Source: 20CM-2-55-15 sp963738025 (GTDB lineage Bacteria > Acidobacteriota > Terriglobia > 20CM-2-55-15). From it: DNA of 64,000 nt. Both the position numbers and the translations under genes were made by a program. Under the pieces are notes generated by a model that ran no database searches, had not been told where the DNA came from, and saw only the letters and a list, made by a program, of their open reading frames with translations. The stretch's first letter is position 1. Every line of letters starts with the position of its first letter. This document shows, piece after piece, positions 1-9,462 of the stretch. The stretch is from contig CAVTWA010000011.1 in NCBI GenBank assembly GCA_963738025.1, positions 682,001 through 746,000 on the forward strand, read 5' to 3'.

Positions 1-2898
1 CGAATTCAGATCCATGCTGCCGTCCAGTTTCAATCCGCGCGTCCCGATATAGCGGATATCGAGCGTGACGTTTCGCGTAACCTCATGCGTGAACGAAAGC
101 GTCAGGTTCTGGATGTATGGAGTCTTGTAGTTGGGGTCGAAGGCGTAGATCGCCTGATTCTGCTTGGTCAGCGGAATCGGCTGCAACGGCTGGGTCGCCG
201 GTGGTATGGGAACCAGGCTCGACAGGTTTCGCAAATCGAAGTAACTGCCGTCCAGCGGGCCGCTGGTCTGAGCGAGGTTACTGAAGCCAGGATTCAAGAA
301 TACGTTGTTGACCAGGTTCGCGAGATTACCAGGCTTCGCGTAGGTGATCTGGTAGCCGCCGCGGAGATTCGTCTTTTCTTTTCCAAACCACGGAACTTGC
401 CAGGAGAACCCTATAGCCGGACCGATATTCTTCCAACTGTCTTTGTAAAGGCCGCGGCTTGAATTAGGGCTGTTGGGGCCGACCAGCTCGATCTGCGTGG
501 AGAGATTCGTGTTTACAGGGCCCGTAGGCGGGCGCAGCCAGTCATCAAAGCTTCGGCCTGAAACACCAAGCAGGGCCAGCCCTCCGCCGACGGCGGTTGG
601 CGTCAGTCCTCGATGCTCATAGGGGACTCCGTAAAACTCATAGCGTACTCCCAGATTGAGCGTGAAGGAGGGACGAACCTTCCAGTCGTCCTTGACGAAT
701 GCCGACCAGTCGTTCTGGTGGGCCCAGGTCAGTTTCCTGGCATGGTCCAGGAAGGTGTTCCATTGCGGATTGGTCGAAGAATAGATGTGGTAGTACATCT
801 GCGCGTGATCGAGGGATCCCGACAGGAAATACAGCAGACTGTTCGCTACCGTCTGGTTATTGGCGACAAGGCCGGGCATAGCGGCGTTGTTCTGAAACCT
901 CAGGTTCGGATTGTTCCCGGCGCCGCCGAACGCTTTGGGAATCGGCGCGGTGGGTGTCTCGTAACCCCTTGAAAACGAGAAGCGGATGTCGGCGCCGCCT
1001 TTGAACGTATGCTTACCCTTCGTCCAACTCATTGTGTCCGCATATTCGAACAACGGAGTGTAATTGCCTTGCTGGGCGCAACCGGTCGAACAGGTAAGAC
1101 TGACGGTCGTCAAAGTACCGCCATTCGTCACGTTGCTCGCGATCGTCGCGGCACTCTGGACAATCGGAATTCCGTTTTGTCCGTTCAACATCAGAGACAA
1201 AGGAACCTGCCTGGCGCTGACGTCAGGAACTTCCCACGGCGCCCAGACGTAATGCCAGTTTGCGCGATAACCAAAACGGGCTTCATTGAGCAAGCTCGAG
1301 GTCAGAGTCGATGTTAAATTCGCCGTTAAGACCTTCGGCTTCCGCAGCGTTTTCGACAAATAACCGCCGGGCCACTGCACCAGCGGACCAGACACCGGAA
1401 TGTAGTCGTTGTTAATCGTCTGGTAGCTGCCGTTGACAGCGATCTTGTTACGGGAATTAATGACGTGATCGATTTTGAGGTTTTCCTGATAGTGATCTGC
1501 GACGAAGCTCGTTCCGTAAGCCGTGTTCAGGTCGCCTGTGCCGTGGCCGGAAAACTGCCATTGATAGATTGCGGTATTGAGACCGTCACCACCGTCGAAG
1601 ACGTTGGCATGCGGCATGAAGCTCAAATATTTCTGGCTGAATCCCACCGGGTCCATGCCAGAACGGTTGACGTCCCACGGACTGCCCTGCTGGACGACAG
1701 CGTCGGAACAATCCGGTTTTGACGGCGTATTGGCCAGGGGACCAAAAACGCTGAAATAGCGGAGCTGTCCGGAATATGGCGTACCGTCCGGATTGGTGGC
1801 AGGCTGCGCCGGGTTGCCAAACGAGTCCACTGCAGGAATAACGGGATTGGCAGTACCCAGCCCGCTCGCCAGCGTGTTGAGGTTGCCGTTCTGATAGCCT
1901 TGCCAATATCGGAAGATGCCGTTTCTGGCACAATCCGTTAACACGACAGGCCGCATCTGTGTGCGATCGCGTTCGAATTGCTGGTCCCACAGAAAGAAGA
2001 AGAACGTTTTGTTTTTCTTGATCGGTCCGCCGAGACTGACGGAATATTCGTGCTCATTCTGCCAGTTCGCTGCGGCCGGAGTCCACACGCCGCGGACAAC
2101 GGTCTTATTGTTGGCCCATGTGTTGGAGTCGAGCGCGGAATTTCGCACGTTCCACACGGCGCTTCCGCGAAGCAGATTGGTGCCGGAACGCGTCGTGATC
2201 TGAACCTGGCCATTACCCCGGCCGGTTTCCGCATCGACGGGCGCCAGGATGACGCGGAATTCGCCAACCATATCCGGGTTCATGAGCGTCGTGGATCCGA
2301 CGCCGTATGCATATCGACCTTCCTGAACGCTCAAGCCATCGCGCGTCGTATTGACGGCACTGGCGCTGATGCCTGCAAAAGTCGTATTGGCCGAATAGAT
2401 GCCGCCCTGAACGCCAGGCATCGTCTTCATCAGATCGAGCACGTTGTTGCTGACAAGGGGAAGATCGCGAACTTTGTTTTCGGTCAGCACCTGACCAATC
2501 GTCGGCGACGATTCGGCAATCAATGCTGTCGACTCCGCCGTAACCTCAACCGTCTGGTCGGCCGCCCCGACCTGCAGGACAAAGTTGTAGCGCGCCGCAA
2601 TATTGGCGCCCAGCTGAACGGCGTTGAAAGCTTGCGTGCGAAAACCAGGCAGTTCGGCAGTGAGCTTATAGGGTCCGGGAAGCAGACTGGGAATGTTGTA
2701 TGCGCCGGACTCGTTGGTAATTGCGGTTACCGCGACACCAGTTGCCGTATTCGTCGCAGTAACCGTGACGCCCGGTATGAACGCCTGACTGGGGTCCTGA
2801 ACGAAACCGCCAACCGAGGCGTTCGATGTTTGCGCAAAGCTGCTGGTTACACTCAAGCACAGAAACAGAAATCCCGCCGTGATCCATCGCAAAGTCAT
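1..2898 (-). CDS. TonB-dependent receptor with carboxypeptidase-regulatory-like N-terminus (partial, C-terminus outside window)
   Basis: The reading frame is open from an ATG at 2898 to the window edge (966 codons). An AGAGGGGGAT ribosome site lies just upstream. The product begins with a signal peptide ending near SSFAQ, then a carboxypeptidase-regulatory-like Ig fold (about residues 25-110; GGFVQDPS, GAYNIPSLLPG), a plug-like region, and outer-membrane barrel strands such as NLGVRYEF and LDIRYIGTRG. This is the Oar-like receptor type common in Acidobacteriota, usually 1,100-1,200 residues, so roughly 150-200 residues are missing. Family knowledge places it in the outer membrane for TonB-driven import. 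The substrate cannot be told, and no SusD-like partner is beside it. Confidence 0.9.
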   Translation of the reverse strand, partial: MTLRWITAGFLFLCLSVTSSFAQTSNASVGGFVQDPSQAFIPGVTVTATNTATGVAVTAITNESGAYNIPSLLPGPYKLTAELPGFRTQAFNAVQLGANIAARYNFVLQVGAADQTVEVTAESTALIAESSPTIGQVLTENKVRDLPLVSNNVLDLMKTMPGVQGGIYSANTTFAGISASAVNTTRDGLSVQEGRYAYGVGSTTLMNPDMVGEFRVILAPVDAETGRGNGQVQITTRSGTNLLRGSAVWNVRNSALDSNTWANNKTVVRGVWTPAAANWQNEHEYSVSLGGPIKKNKTFFFFLWDQQFERDRTQMRPVVLTDCARNGIFRYWQGYQNGNLNTLASGLGTANPVIPAVDSFGNPAQPATNPDGTPYSGQLRYFSVFGPLANTPSKPDCSDAVVQQGSPWDVNRSGMDPVGFSQKYLSFMPHANVFDGGDGLNTAIYQWQFSGHGTGDLNTAYGTSFVADHYQENLKIDHVINSRNKIAVNGSYQTINNDYIPVSGPLVQWPGGYLSKTLRKPKVLTANLTSTLTSSLLNEARFGYRANWHYVWAPWEVPDVSARQVPLSLMLNGQNGIPIVQSAATIASNVTNGGTLTTVSLTCSTGCAQQGNYTPLFEYADTMSWTKGKHTFKGGADIRFSFSRGYETPTAPIPKAFGGAGNNPNLRFQNNAAMPGLVANNQTVANSLLYFLSGSLDHAQMYYHIYSSTNPQWNTFLDHARKLTWAHQNDWSAFVKDDWKVRPSFTLNLGVRYEFYGVPYEHRGLTPTAVGGGLALLGVSGRSFDDWLRPPTGPVNTNLSTQIELVGPNSPNSSRGLYKDSWKNIGPAIGFSWQVPWFGKEKTNLRGGYQITYAKPGNLANLVNNVFLNPGFSNLAQTSGPLDGSYFDLRNLSSLVPIPPATQPLQPIPLTKQNQAIYAFDPNYKTPYIQNLTLSFTHEVTRNVTLDIRYIGTRGLKLDGSMDLNS

Positions 2899-3024
2899 AG
2901 ATCCCCCTCTTGCATCCAACCGTTTGGTTCGAAGCGGTCCTGCTTTTTCAGCCGGTCAATCATTGCCGGGCATAAATTTGTTGTTAAGGCTGGGGGATTT
3001 ATACAGCGACTTTCGGCCGAATAG

Positions 3025-4398
3025 CTAGAAAATTCGGCGATACCAGAAGACGTGATCGCTGATTTCAGCCGAGTGTCGAATTGTCATGAAACCTACCGAT
3101 CGTAACCGCGACTCGGGCAGTTCAACGATCGCATTGTTGGTGAGAAAGAAACCGCCCGGCCGCAACATGGCTTCGATCGCAGCAAAGGCGAGCGACTGAT
3201 CGAGCTTGTCGTAATAAACGAACACGTTGGTTGCGATGACCAGGTCGAAAGGTGCACCTGTCCATCTCTGTGTAACGACATTAAAGTCCTCCGCGCCGAT
3301 CTCCGCAGCAACTTGCGGCCGGACTTCAATTCCGCGGATTTCCAATGTCTTGTTGACGCCCGGCGGCCTCCGCTGCAACGTTTCCGAGCCGATCTCATTC
3401 CCGAGCTGCTTCCAATAGCTGACAAGAGACGGTGACCACGGCGCGCCCAGGTCCAGCGGCAATCTGAGGACATAAGGGACAGCGTCTTTCGCCCGGTTCC
3501 TGAGCGTCGAGATATGGTCGTTCACGCGCGGGCTGATGTCCAGCGTGGTGAGTTCGACTTCGTCCGGCCCGGCCAGACCAAGCCGCCTGAGCGAATCGAT
3601 GGTCGAAAACGGCTGCAGGGTTTGCACCGGATAAAAGTCATAGCCTGAACTCTTGTCCGCAAAATCGAGTCCGGGGCCTATGATCGCAACGCGGCGAATG
3701 CTTTTCGGCGGAGTCAGCCCCTGGTTCTTCATTGTTTCAAGCGCTTGCTCGAGAGCAAAGCTGGATAGTATCGATGTATCGAGCGACAGGCCGCGGTCGC
3801 GAAACAGCCCGGATTGCACCATCATCTGATCGACGAAGTCGCCGGGACGAAACGAGTCTTCCCGGCGCGCATATTGTTGCCGCTCTGCCAGAACACGATC
3901 GACCTCGTCATGAAAGTGCCGCTCCAGACGCGTCCGCTCCTGGGCCGTGTCGAGCCGGTATCCCTGGCTGAACAGCAACTGTCGCGCGAAGCTGCTGCGC
4001 TCATCCGGATGCGCGGACCGCAGGGCCGTCATCAAATCGGCGATGCGCCTGGATACAATCTTCGGCAGCTCGCTGGATTTCTCGGGTACTTCAAATAATG
4101 CCCTGGGTTCCTTCGTAAATGAGGTCCCGAACATCAGCCAATTGACGACGGTGTCTTCATCTCCCCGCAAGAGGCGTCCGCGGATCTCCCGGTCGTGCGC
4201 GGCGACCCAGTCCGGCCAGGCTTTTCGTTGTGCGGACAAGTCGGAGGATTTCAATGCGGCCGGCAGCGCATCCGCAAAGGACCGCAATACCGTTTCTGCT
4301 TCATCGTAGGTTGTGAACGAATGTGTGGCCAAGGCGAGGGCGGCTGAAACACACGCCAAGCAGGCGGCGAATCGAACATAGCGCATGGAGAAAGGCAT
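3025..4398 (-). CDS. exported class I SAM-dependent methyltransferase-like protein
   Basis: 457 residues. The N-terminus (RYVRFAACLACVSAALALA) looks like a signal peptide or anchor. Residues ~20-200 match no family I recognise and are rich in charged helices. From ~235 a Rossmann-like segment appears (RRVAIIGPGLDFADK), followed by TTLDISPRVN and a CheR-like motif, FDLVIATNVFVYYDKL then LRPGGFFLTNN. That order is the SAM-binding core of class I methyltransferases. An exported methyltransferase is odd because SAM is cytoplasmic, so the N-terminus may instead be a membrane anchor with the domain inside the cell. It lies between a receptor and a subtilase on the same strand, with about 60-125 bp gaps. 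Confidence 0.75.
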   Translation of the reverse strand: MPFSMRYVRFAACLACVSAALALATHSFTTYDEAETVLRSFADALPAALKSSDLSAQRKAWPDWVAAHDREIRGRLLRGDEDTVVNWLMFGTSFTKEPRALFEVPEKSSELPKIVSRRIADLMTALRSAHPDERSSFARQLLFSQGYRLDTAQERTRLERHFHDEVDRVLAERQQYARREDSFRPGDFVDQMMVQSGLFRDRGLSLDTSILSSFALEQALETMKNQGLTPPKSIRRVAIIGPGLDFADKSSGYDFYPVQTLQPFSTIDSLRRLGLAGPDEVELTTLDISPRVNDHISTLRNRAKDAVPYVLRLPLDLGAPWSPSLVSYWKQLGNEIGSETLQRRPPGVNKTLEIRGIEVRPQVAAEIGAEDFNVVTQRWTGAPFDLVIATNVFVYYDKLDQSLAFAAIEAMLRPGGFFLTNNAIVELPESRLRSVGFMTIRHSAEISDHVFWYRRIF

Positions 4399-4460
4399 CT
4401 ATAGCGCCTTTATACGCCGGTTCTGCCGATTTTTGAAGACGGCGATGCGGACTTAGCCGT

Positions 4461-5225
4461 TTACTTTAACGCTTTGAGCAGATTGATGCGGCCGGTACCC
4501 AATTGGCCGGCGTACTTTGGATTGGCGGCGTCGATGTTATCGACGCCCGCATCGATGGATGCATTCGAAGCAGTCGTTTTCAACGAGCGGAGCAGCGCCG
4601 CTTCACCAGCAACCATGGGAGCTGCAAAAGACGTACCCGAGAATTCCGCATAATACCCACCGGGGTAGGCGGAAATGACGTTTGTGCCTGGGGCGCTCAC
4701 TGAAATCGTCGCGCCATAGTTCGAAAAAGAGGCTTTCACATCGTTCAAATCGGTTGCGGCCACGGCAACGACGTCCGGATAGGCTGCAGGAAATTGCGGC
4801 GCGGATGTGTTCTCATTCCCTGCCGATGCAACCACGATAACGCCGGCTTTGATCGCTTCCTTGATTGCGTTCTTCAACGTCTGTCCCCCTCCGGGAATGC
4901 CGAAGCTCATGTTAATGACCTGAGCTCCGTGTGAGACAGCGTACTTGATGGCTTTTGAAATGTTGTAAATCGAGCCGCACCCATGATCATCAAACGCCTG
5001 TAAAGGCATGATCATCGCGTCCGGCGCTACAGCGGCGAGAATCCCCGCCACCATCGTGCCGTGTCCGTGAGCAGGGCTCATGGTGTCCAGGAAGGAGGCG
5101 TTAGATTGATCGAGGAATCCGGCGGCTGCTTGGTCGAGGAATCCCGCAGCCGCCTGGTCGAGAAAGCCGGCAGCCGACTGATCGAGAAACCGCTCGTGAT
5201 CGAGGAAGCCCAGCAGCCGCCTGGT
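4461..5225 (-). pseudogene. S8 subtilisin-like serine protease, C-terminal part (after an in-frame stop)
   Basis: This is the same reading frame as the upstream N-terminal part (5226-5720), separated only by a TGA at 5226-5228. It starts with an octapeptide repeat block (AAGFLDQ-type), then the catalytic histidine in GHGTMVAGI, the oxyanion-region Asn in ASAGNEN, and the catalytic serine in GTSFAAPMVAG. The first internal ATG is at 5081, just before the His motif. The protein ends at a normal subtilase C-terminus without extra domains. Without read-through, the His/Ser half lacks the catalytic Asp, which is encoded upstream. Confidence 0.75.
5112..5222 (-). repeat. 24-bp tandem repeat inside the subtilase gene (octapeptide AAGFLDQA)
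   Basis: Four to five copies of a 24 bp unit encode AAGFLDQA, with a shortened 18 bp copy (ERFLDQ) and diverged ends (NASFLDT). The block sits between the Asp and His catalytic motifs. From memory, similar FLDQ/ALLDQ runs occur at this place in other acidobacterial subtilases, so it is probably a family trait. The copy nearest 5205 carries one extra base. Confidence 0.8.
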
Positions 5226-5720
5226 TCAAGTCCGATCCTGCCGTGCATTTGCCCTCAGAAACTGCGCTCCAGTAGTCAGATGGCCGATCAATGCTGGATG
5301 GGCTACATCCACTTTGGCGTTGATATCGGCGATGACGATGCTGCGTCCCGTGGCGAATTGCGATACGCTCGGCAAATTGATCTTCTGCATGGCCGGTTGG
5401 TTACGGTAGAAGTTGGCAGGAATGTTTGGCCCAACAGTAAACACTGCACCGGCCGGTCCAGGCGACAATTGGAGACTGCCGGTTTCTATATTTTTTACGC
5501 CTGCCGGATAGACGGTTGGGATGCTCGGCACCGACACTAAATAAAGATTTCCCCCCATCGAATCGAGAAGTGTTCCGCCCAGAGCTGAGACGATTCGGTG
5601 GATATCCGCGGATGGTGTGGTTTCGACAATCACCGATAGTGACTGCCCGAACACTGCTGAACTCAAGCCGGCCAGTACAATCGCCGTAATGAGGACATAT
5701 CTGGCTGCTGTTCTTCTCAC
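5226..5720 (-). pseudogene. S8 subtilisin-like serine protease, N-terminal part
   Basis: The best start is GTG at 5720, six bases after GGGAG; an ATG at 5753 and a TTG at 5786 are alternatives. A signal peptide (ARYVLITAIVLAGLSSAVFGQ-like, cleaved after VFG) is followed by an inhibitor-like propeptide region and the catalytic Asp in VIADINAKVDVAHP. The frame then hits TGA at 5226 after RQDRT. A +1 frame over the next ~10 codons reads DLNQAAAG, in register with the repeat. Together with one extra base in the first repeat copy, this suggests two compensating indels rather than a simple nonsense change. It may be a sequencing artefact. Confidence 0.72.
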
Positions 5721-5986
5721 AGTAGACTCCCTTCTGCCGTCCCGTTGCTTCATGCAACGCAAGCCGCGTCTCGCGATTGCGGTCAAATCAGTCGAGCAAT
5801 GCGGCTCTAGCCCACGTATCGGCAGGGGGCCACCGTCGCTTTAGGGATTTAGTGTAGTTATTAGAGTTATATTTGGTCGGTCAGCTAACCTTTACGCTTC
5901 GCAATGAGGCTATAAGCTGTTATGACACATGACTTATAACCATGATCGTTTCGCGACGGGAGACGACGGCAGTACCATTATTCCTC

Positions 5987-6069
5987 GTAGGCGCGGGCTT
6001 TCAGCCCGCGTTCAACCACCAAAACAAATTCTGTTTGAAATTGAACGCGGGCTGAAAGCCCGCGCCTAC
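5987..6069. repeat. long inverted repeat (29-bp arms, GTAGGCGCGGGCTTTCAGC type)
   Basis: Arms 5987-6015 and 6041-6069 are perfect reverse complements, separated by 25 AT-rich bases. The element fills the gap between the divergent subtilase and TPR-CHAT genes. It is of the REP/palindrome kind, and a related arm design occurs at 48676-48736. Its mobility source is not visible here. Confidence 0.9.
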
Positions 6070-6097
6070 CGCGCACTGCCAGGTCAATTCGGTCCTG

Positions 6098-6112
6098 TAT
6101 AATGCCGAGCCG
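6098..6112 (+). promoter_or_regulatory. putative leaderless promoter (-10 TATAAT)
   Basis: TATAAT at 6098-6103 is followed by 8 bases and then the GTG at 6112, so transcription would start at or next to the start codon. No ribosome site is present. The gene at 47998 has exactly the same arrangement. The -35 is weak. Confidence 0.5.
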
Positions 6113-6573
6113 TGCTTGACGATGTCGGCCAGCTCTGCCTCATTTCTACAATCGAAGAGCTTTCCCTATGGAAGCAAGGACGACCGGTCACAGATGAACT
6201 GATCAACAAGCTAATGGCGACTGTGCGGCAACGCCTGGAATCGGCAGACTTCGAGTCTGCTAACAGGCTGGCCGATTGGTGCCTTGTTCTAGCCAACGAC
6301 CTTAAGGATCCGATGGCTCAGGCGCGCGCAACGGTAACCAAGGGTATCGTCCTCGCGCGAGCGAACGACAATCTCAGAGCGTTAACCTTCTTCGACGAGG
6401 CCATTGGGCTTTACGAGCAAGCTGGCGATCAGTTGTCCGCGGCCAAAGTACGAGTAAATCGTATCGAGTGCTATCGGCACCTTTCCCGTTATGACGAAGC
6501 GGTACGAGACGGAGAGATCAGCACACAAGTATTCAACGACTCGGCGAAAAGCGAATGCTGGCGCGAGCTCTGA
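6112..6573 (+). pseudogene. TPR-CHAT protein, N-terminal fragment
   Basis: The frame opens at GTG 6112 and gives 153 residues of helical TPR-like sequence (ANRLADWCLVLANDL, GIVLARANDNLRALTFF). It stops at 6573. Between 6574 and 6838 the TPR sequence continues in pieces in all three frames: RALNNLGAVFFRAGQIS, then LLQEIGDDKSLAMVYVNHA, then YNLGYLHYMQGEYTRA, which joins the downstream ORF. At least three or four indels therefore separate it from 6839-8725, with which it would form one protein of about 870 residues. Confidence 0.65.
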
Positions 6574-6838
6574 ACAATCTCGGCGCAGTGTTTTTTCGGG
6601 CTGGACAGATTTCAGGAGTGGCTGAACACATTGAAACAGGCGGCAACGCTCCTCCAAGAAATTGGCGACGACAAGTCATTGGCCATGGTTTACGTGAATC
6701 ACGCCATCAGCACTCACAAGTTTGAACCGAAGTGTCTGAAGCTATCGAGTATTACAAGTTTCGCGAAAGCTAGCAGAAGCGACTGGGCAAAGCTGGCTCG
6801 CGGCAACGAGCAATTACAACCTCGGTTACCTTCATTAC

Positions 6839-8725
6839 ATGCAGGGTGAATATACCCGGGCGTTAAACGTCATTGGGGAAACTCGGTCTGCGCTTTCAGT
6901 TGATCAGTGGCACCTCTCCCTCTGCGACCTCACCCAGAGCGAAATCTATCTCGAAATCAACATGTATCGCGACGCCATTCAATTCGCCGAGGCCTCGTAT
7001 AAGGGATTCGAAACCATCGGAAAGCCGTTCGAGATGGCAAAAGCAATCGGCGTGATGGCGGTTGCGCACAGCGAGCTCCGGGAGTTCAAAGAAGCGGGCC
7101 GCCTGTTTCAGCAGGCGCGAACCATGTTCAAGGACCAAGGCAACGAAGTGCGCGCCGCGGGCATGGATCTGTACCGTGGCGTGATGTGGCTGCAAATGGG
7201 CCTCAACGCGGACGCGCGAGCGGTTGCTCAAACTGCTTACGACGCCTTCATCAAAGAGAGCGTCAAGCCAAAGGCTGCTTTTGCTCGCATTGTTGCGGCG
7301 CGGGCGAGCTTGAGACTTGCGGAATTGGAGGAGGCGTGTACCGACGCCACTCTTGCGAAAACGCTCAACGACGAATCGCCGCTGCCTTCCGTGTCTCACC
7401 AGCTGCACGCCCTGCTTGGGGAAATCCATCAGGCCCAGAACAATCTGCCCTCCGCCCGTGACGAATTTCGACGCGCCATTACCGAATTAGAAGACGTCCG
7501 AGCCCACATCGCCGCCGACGAGCTGCGGCTGAACTATCTCAAAGACAAGGTTCCGGTCTATGAGATGTTGCTGCACACCGATCTGCGCCTCGGCGACGCC
7601 GCTCACATGGAAGAAGCATTCGAAACTGCCGAAAGGGCCAAGTCCCGTACACTCGTCGATCTTCTCGCCGGCAGCGTCGATCCCTTGAAGCAGGCCAGCG
7701 CGTCTTCACTGGACGACATCCGGCAGACGATTGCGCCCGATGCGGCGCTGCTCGAATACGTCATGATCGGCGATTCTGTCATTGTCTTTTGCGTGGCTCG
7801 CGACCGCTTCGAGGTCGTTCAAAATCTCTGTTCGAAGACGCAGCTGAAGAAAACCTTCGGGTTTCTTCAATTTCATCTGTCCCGATTCGCCGCGGGCGAC
7901 CAGGCGGCCAAGGCACGACCGGCAACGGCACTGGCCAACATTCAGGCGCATCTCAAAAGTTTGTACGAGATGCTTGTGCGGCCGGTCGAGAGACTGCTCT
8001 CCGAAAAGAAATCTCTTGTCGTCGTTCCATCCGACTTTTTGCACTATGTGCCTTTTCATGCGCTGTTTGACGGATCCGCTTACCTGGTCGACCGGTTCAC
8101 GATCAGTTACGCTCCGACGGCGACCATCTATCGCCTGTTTGTCGAAAGACCCGTTGAACATAAGACTGAAGCCCTGCTGATCGGTGTGCCTGACGCAGCG
8201 GCTCCTCTCATTGCAGATGAAATCGAGAGCATCCGCTCCGTCCTGCCGAACTCCAGAGCATTTGTCGGCAGCGCAGCCACCAGAGAGCGACTGACTCAGG
8301 AAATGGAAACAGCCGGAACGATTCACATCGCCAGTCACGCGACTTTCCGTCCCGACAATCCGATGTTCAGCTCGTTCCAGCTCCACGACGGACCGATGAA
8401 TTTCTTTGATATTTATAATCTGCGGACATCGGCCAATCTCATCACACTCAGCGGCTGCGGTACGGGGTTGAGCAATGTCGTGGCGGGCGACGAATTGCTG
8501 GGCCTCGTCCGCGGGTTTCTTTACGCCGGCGCCACGTCCGTGGTCCTCAGTCTCTGGGATGTGAATGACCGCACCACCGCAGATCTGATGAAGTACTTCT
8601 ACGGCTATCTGGCGGCTGGCGAAAGTAAAGGCGGCAGCCTCCGCTCCGCCATGTTACGGCTGCGCGAGGACCACCCGCATCCTTATTACTGGGCACCGTT
8701 CCTGTTGATGGGCAGCCCTTCCTAG
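6839..8725 (+). CDS. TPR-repeat protein with C-terminal CHAT (caspase-like) protease domain
   Basis: 628 residues as read from the ATG at 6839, though the gene probably began at 6112. Residues 1-230 are TPR helices (DAIQFAEASYKGFE, EAGRLFQQARTMFK). The rest is a CHAT domain: LVVVPSDFLHYVPFHALFDG, catalytic His500 in IHIASHATF, Cys540 in LSGCGTG, then VRGFLYAGATSVVLSLWDV. This His/Cys pair defines clan CD caspase-like peptidases. CHAT proteins with TPRs are common in Acidobacteriota and cyanobacteria, and some work with partner toxins such as gasdermins, but none is next to this one. There is no ribosome site at 6839. Confidence 0.85.
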   Translation: MQGEYTRALNVIGETRSALSVDQWHLSLCDLTQSEIYLEINMYRDAIQFAEASYKGFETIGKPFEMAKAIGVMAVAHSELREFKEAGRLFQQARTMFKDQGNEVRAAGMDLYRGVMWLQMGLNADARAVAQTAYDAFIKESVKPKAAFARIVAARASLRLAELEEACTDATLAKTLNDESPLPSVSHQLHALLGEIHQAQNNLPSARDEFRRAITELEDVRAHIAADELRLNYLKDKVPVYEMLLHTDLRLGDAAHMEEAFETAERAKSRTLVDLLAGSVDPLKQASASSLDDIRQTIAPDAALLEYVMIGDSVIVFCVARDRFEVVQNLCSKTQLKKTFGFLQFHLSRFAAGDQAAKARPATALANIQAHLKSLYEMLVRPVERLLSEKKSLVVVPSDFLHYVPFHALFDGSAYLVDRFTISYAPTATIYRLFVERPVEHKTEALLIGVPDAAAPLIADEIESIRSVLPNSRAFVGSAATRERLTQEMETAGTIHIASHATFRPDNPMFSSFQLHDGPMNFFDIYNLRTSANLITLSGCGTGLSNVVAGDELLGLVRGFLYAGATSVVLSLWDVNDRTTADLMKYFYGYLAAGESKGGSLRSAMLRLREDHPHPYYWAPFLLMGSPS

Positions 8726-8900
8726 TACGAAACGAAATGTCTCTGTGAAAACCGCGACTCTCCGGTCGCTAAATCCGCAACCTTCGCGACTATCATCCCG
8801 CGCTACTTCAAGGATTCAATTGCATACCGTGGGCCGTGGTGTGCACCGCCGATCGTGCAATGTGTCGTGCCGTGGGTTATTCTTGGGCAAGAGTTTCACC

Positions 8901-9461
8901 ATGCAAATCGAAACCACAAGAAAACGGTTTACTGTCGACGACTACTACCGAATGGCAGAAGCGGGAATTCTCCAACCGACTGATCGCGTCGAGCTGGTTG
9001 AAGGCGAGATTGTCGAGATGAGCCCCATCGGTGACCGTCATGCGATGGCGGTGAATCGGGCGAATATGGTGTTTGCCAGAGGTTTAGGCGATAAGGTCGT
9101 GGTCAGTGTGCAGAACGCAGTCAGAATTGATCGCTACAACGAACCTCAGCCGGATGTCGTCCTGATCCGCCCGCGCGAAGACTTTTATGGCGTTCGACAT
9201 CCTCGACCAGACGATGTCGTACTCCTGATCGAAGTCGCCGACACCACTGTTCGTTACGATCGAAACGTGAAAGTTCCCATTTATGCGCGCAGCGGCGTCC
9301 CCGAAGTCTGGATTGTGGATCTCAACAAAGAGGTGATTCATATATACCGCGGCCCCAGCAACGGTGTTTACACTCAGCTCGAGACAAAGCGCCGTGGCGA
9401 ATCGGTGTCGCCGGAAGCTTTTCCAGGCTTTACCATCAACTTCGATGATTTGATCGCCTAG
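8901..9461 (+). CDS. Uma2 family (PD-(D/E)XK fold) putative nuclease
   Basis: 186 residues from ATG 8901; the frame is open further upstream but without homology. It shows the Uma2/DUF820 pattern: DRVELVEGEIVEMSPIG, the core Asp in EPQPDVVLI, then LLIEVADTT, YDRNVKVPIYARSGVPEVW and IVDL. The acidic residues and Lys fit a restriction-nuclease fold. The biological role of Uma2 proteins is not established. They are usually multi-copy and often found beside repeats, as here. Confidence 0.85.
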   Translation: MQIETTRKRFTVDDYYRMAEAGILQPTDRVELVEGEIVEMSPIGDRHAMAVNRANMVFARGLGDKVVVSVQNAVRIDRYNEPQPDVVLIRPREDFYGVRHPRPDDVVLLIEVADTTVRYDRNVKVPIYARSGVPEVWIVDLNKEVIHIYRGPSNGVYTQLETKRRGESVSPEAFPGFTINFDDLIA

Positions 9462-9462
9462 C

